Shown here piece by piece: positions 62,020-64,000 of a DNA stretch of 64,000 nt (the first letter of the stretch is position 1; each line of letters opens with the position of its first letter). This DNA is from an uncultured Clostridia bacterium (GTDB lineage: Bacteria > Bacillota > Clostridia > Christensenellales > QALW01): contig CAKSKV010000008.1 in NCBI GenBank assembly GCA_934465535.1, forward strand, positions 18,050 through 82,049, given 5' to 3'. Under the pieces are notes generated by a model. The model did not search any database and had not been told where the DNA came from. It was given only the letters and a program-made list of their open reading frames with translations. Position numbers and translations under genes: made by a program.

Positions 62020-62523
62020 GGTATGGAATCATATTGAACAATCGTTCGTTTTAAGCTATTATATCAGAAAACAAAAGTAAAAGCAACGGTTATAGTTCAG
62101 GCAAAACGCCGAAATTAAGTGCTTCCGTGATATATGCGCAACCTCCTGTAAAAAACAAATCTCAGTTGGGAAAGTATATATTCAAGAAATTGATGAAACG
62201 CATTAAAACTCGATCACCCGGCGGCAATAAAAAGAAAGAATACCGATGACCTGCTTTTCGATGGAGGCGAAAAATGAGCAAAACACTTGCTGAAACAAAG
62301 AAAAACCCACTTGAACCTCAAAAGCCCAAACGAGCCTTACTTGGCTTGCGTACCCAATATAGATGCTTTCTGCTTTGCCAAAGGCAATAACACTCGCGGT
62401 AGGCGAATATAACTGAAAAAAAGCACTTGCTTTACGCTGTTTCTCATATGGATTATTTAGCGTAATGCAATGTCGCGGGTTATGACGGACAGTTTTGGCT
62501 GTCCGTCCTTTCCTTTATCCCGC
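62020..62523. other. Gene-poor stretch with possible mobile-element debris
   Basis: Besides the collagen-gene promoter it contains a 38-codon ORF at 62274-62390 behind ATGGAGGCGAAAA whose product (MSKTLAETKKNPLEPQKPKR...) I do not recognise; it may be a remnant. A terminator-like hairpin GACGGACAG/CTGTCCGTC (62484-62507) with CTTTCCTTT follows. Confidence 0.4.
62041..62086 (-). promoter_or_regulatory. Promoter and TetR-like box of the collagen-like gene
   Basis: Minus-strand TTGCTT (62086-62081), 17-base spacer, TATAAT (62063-62058) preceded by TGA. Just downstream lies AAAACGAACGATTGTTC, with GAAC and GTTC arms around GATT, sharing the AAACGAAC core of the TetR promoter at 49265. Confidence 0.6.
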
Positions 62524-62850
62524 TTATTCTGAGGCATCGGGACTGATGTTTCCGATGTATCGGAAGTAAATATCAATCTGCTGTTCCGCAGAGGCAGCCC
62601 ACTTTTGTGTCCGTTCGTGTATTACAATTTTGGAAACGAATGTACGGAGAATTTCTGCGTTCAGTTCTTGCAGGTCGGTGTATTTTCGAACGATTGCAAG
62701 AAATTTTTCCACATTGGTTGCCTGTGCTTTCAGTTCTTCAATACGATCTTGCAGCTTTGGAACGGTTTCCTTTATTTCTCGCTGCTACTGGTTGTAAACA
62801 TCAGAGAGCATACGCCAACGCTTGTGAATCAACTTTCAAGAAAGGCGGAA
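62524..62850 (-). pseudogene. Decayed large serine recombinase, C-terminal remnant
   Basis: The last intact part reads RKYTDLQELNAEILRTFVSK, IVIHERTQ and EQQIDIYFRYIG, the DUF4368-type C-terminus of TnpX/TndX-like large serine recombinases from Clostridium mobile elements. Going upstream in the same frame, KETVPKLQDRIEELKAQ and RWRMLSDVYNQ continue the coiled-coil region but are interrupted by TAG at 62787-62785 and TGA at 62838-62836. No catalytic domain is present. It is a scar of an excised or decayed transposon. The longest intact piece is 62 codons (62712-62524). Confidence 0.75.
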
Positions 62851-62938
62851 CTGTTTGGTATATCTTTTTGCGAAAAAACGGATGGCAAGTTTCTTGGTAA
62901 GCTCAAAGCTGCGTTACCGGATTTATGAGAAGCGATTT

Positions 62939-62977
62939 GACCGTCAACACTGCCGACCGGTAGCGATGTTGACGGTC
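62939..62977. terminator. Long hairpin downstream of the recombinase remnant
   Basis: GACCGTCAACA (62939-62949) pairs with TGTTGACGGTC (62967-62977); the 17-base loop can form a small inner stem. There is no T-run, so it may be a terminator, an attachment-site relic or another element piece. Confidence 0.5.
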
Positions 62978-63053
62978 AGCGTTATTTAGGATCGATCCAG
63001 TTTAACACAAATGACAAGTCAATGAAATCCTTCAGAAATTGCGAGGCCACCTC

Positions 63054-63097
63054 TTGACAACGGAATTACATAATGATACAATAACAATGCGTTATGT
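63054..63097 (+). promoter_or_regulatory. Promoter with inverted repeat of the second TetR gene
   Basis: TTGACA (63054-63059), 17-base spacer, TACAAT (63077-63082) preceded by TGA. TACATAA (63067-63073, in the spacer) and TTATGTA (63091-63097) form an inverted repeat around the -10 box, a good place for autoregulation. Confidence 0.75.
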
Positions 63098-63129
63098 ATA
63101 ACTATGTGTTGTTGTTCGAGGTGATCATC

Positions 63130-63735
63130 ATGCCTGCTGCAAAAAAGGTTTCAAAAGATGAAATTATTGATGCCGCTATTGATGTGTTGCGTGATGATGG
63201 ATTTGCTGCTATCAACGCCCGCAGTGTCGCAAAAAAATTGGGCTGCTCCACGCAGCCGATCTATTTTTCCTTCAAGAATATGGAGGAATTGAAAGCCGCC
63301 TTGACCGATCGTGCTATCCGAATGCACACGCAGCGTGTGCAGGATTCGCTGCGCATTCACGAGGGAAATGACAGCCGTTACAGCAGCTATGGGATTGGTT
63401 TTGTGAAATTTGCGTCTGAGGAAAAACAGCTTTTCCGCTGGCTCTATCTGGAAGGCGAACAGCTTGGCCCATACCAGAATGATGTGCTGTTTTCGGAGGT
63501 CATTACGGTCATCGTTGATGAATTTGGTTACAGCGAGGAGGTTGCCCGCCGCTTTCATCAGGACATGGTCTACTTTACCTATGGGCTGGCCATTCTGGCC
63601 AATACTGATCATTTGCATTTGACAGAGCTTGAGCTTCGCGAGGCATTTCGCCGGGAGTTCCGTGCACTGATCGCCATTTACGGCAAGCCAACAAAGTTGC
63701 CGGAGTTTGCCGTGAAAGCCGGTGTCGTTCTATGA
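63130..63735 (+). CDS. TetR-family regulator
   Basis: The 201-residue protein starts at ATG 63130 behind GAGGTGAT. The DNA-binding domain is SKDEIIDAAIDVLRDDGFAA, INARSVAKKLGCSTQPIYFSF; the C-terminal part (about 75-195) is a helical ligand domain with FASEEKQLFRWLYLEGE, similar in layout to the TetR at 13334. It overlaps the next membrane protein gene by ATGA, so both are made from one message, and the inverted repeat in the promoter suggests self-repression. It lies right of the recombinase remnant and may have arrived with that element. Confidence 0.9.
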   Translation: MPAAKKVSKDEIIDAAIDVLRDDGFAAINARSVAKKLGCSTQPIYFSFKNMEELKAALTDRAIRMHTQRVQDSLRIHEGNDSRYSSYGIGFVKFASEEKQLFRWLYLEGEQLGPYQNDVLFSEVITVIVDEFGYSEEVARRFHQDMVYFTYGLAILANTDHLHLTELELREAFRREFRALIAIYGKPTKLPEFAVKAGVVL

Positions 63736-64000
63736 ATTTGAAGCTATCCTTTTCGTGGGTTGGACTTGTGGTGTTTGCTCTGCCCATGCTGATCAACATT
63801 GCTTATGCCGTTTTTCCCCCGGTCGGAAAGGCAGAACAGGGTGCGGCGGTTTCGCATTGGATAGAAATCGTGGAGCAGATCAGCCGGATCGCCTATTTGG
63901 CGGCAATTACACTTTTGGTGAGCCGAGAGCCAATTCAATTCCAAAGTGTCTGGCTTTGGCTTGCTGCCTTGTTCCTCATATTGTATTATGCCGTATGGAT
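63732..64000 (+). CDS. Membrane protein, 3' end beyond the window
   Basis: The first 89 residues are visible. They contain three hydrophobic segments: SWVGLVVFALPMLINIAYAV, ISRIAYLAAITLLV and VWLWLAALFLILYYAVW, with a short loop PPVGKAEQGAAVSHW after the first. The start overlaps the TetR stop (ATGA). I do not recognise the family; in context it is the likely target of the TetR protein. The gene is incomplete. Confidence 0.75.
   Translation, partial: MNLKLSFSWVGLVVFALPMLINIAYAVFPPVGKAEQGAAVSHWIEIVEQISRIAYLAAITLLVSREPIQFQSVWLWLAALFLILYYAVW

Noticed and set aside
62605..62928. Plus-strand open frames over the recombinase remnant
   Set aside because: They are antisense to the recognisable recombinase C-terminus and lack ribosome sites.

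Overview
The window looks like chromosomal DNA of a Gram-positive Firmicute, most likely a gut-type member of the Clostridia. The evidence is its gene families: CotH kinase, CotF-like coat protein, a CwlD-type amidase, DegV, YitT, DUF421/DUF4363, the GGGtGRT protein with a NifU-like partner, and a MazF-type toxin. Strong AGGAGG-type ribosome binding sites and many TTGACA/TATAAT promoters agree with this. Base composition is about half GC, with a clearly AT-rich stretch at about 22.1-23.0 kb. No rRNA, tRNA or CRISPR array was recognised.

Region by region. (1) 0-11.6 kb is a carbohydrate and surface region: the end of a protein with a CBM9-like tail, a membrane-anchored GH32 enzyme, a GatB-like/GatA-like gene pair that has lost the amidase catalytic residues, an anchored beta-rich protein, two tandem paralogous beta-propeller proteins (one without and one with export signals) and an orphan sugar-type solute-binding lipoprotein behind seven phased A-tracts. 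(2) 11.7-21.5 kb holds general genes: two GNAT acetyltransferases, an SDR, a TetR-ABC exporter cassette, DUF421/DUF4363, CwlD, the MntR/MntP manganese pair, a membrane protein and a DEAD-box helicase. (3) 21.5-23.1 kb is a small island-like cassette: an XRE regulator divergent from a 49-residue RHH-like ORF and an AT-rich lipoprotein gene. (4) 23.2-30.8 kb carries the GGGtGRT/NifU-like pair, DegV, two TIM-barrel sugar isomerase/epimerase-like genes, a TldE-like protein, rpiB and upp. (5) 30.9-35.4 kb has a large CotH-kinase lipoprotein and an unknown lipoprotein. (6) 35.7-42.7 kb carries parE-parC, a CotF-like gene, serS and a DUF1858 protein. (7) 42.8-48.9 kb is dominated by an E2-E3-E1 2-oxoacid dehydrogenase operon with fused E1 alpha and beta subunits. 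(8) 49.3-57.4 kb is a TetR gene translationally coupled to large beta-helix/GLUG surface proteins that share a near-identical C-terminal module. (9) 57.7-64 kb has YitT, a solitary MazF, a metallophosphoesterase, a collagen-like lipoprotein with a perfect internal duplication, a decayed serine-recombinase remnant, and a TetR-membrane protein pair that runs off the end.

Functionally the window mixes housekeeping genes (topoisomerase IV, SerRS, uracil salvage, pentose isomerisation, the oxoacid dehydrogenase) with accessory surface biology (glycan hydrolysis, adhesin-like proteins, collagen-like protein). The best candidates for undescribed biology are the pseudo-GatAB pair, the TetR-coupled surface protein locus with its possible non-canonical start codon and P-x-P-T-G-D C-termini, the GGGtGRT/NifU-like pair, and the phased A-tract promoter region. 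All functional statements come from reading motifs by eye; no database search was run.
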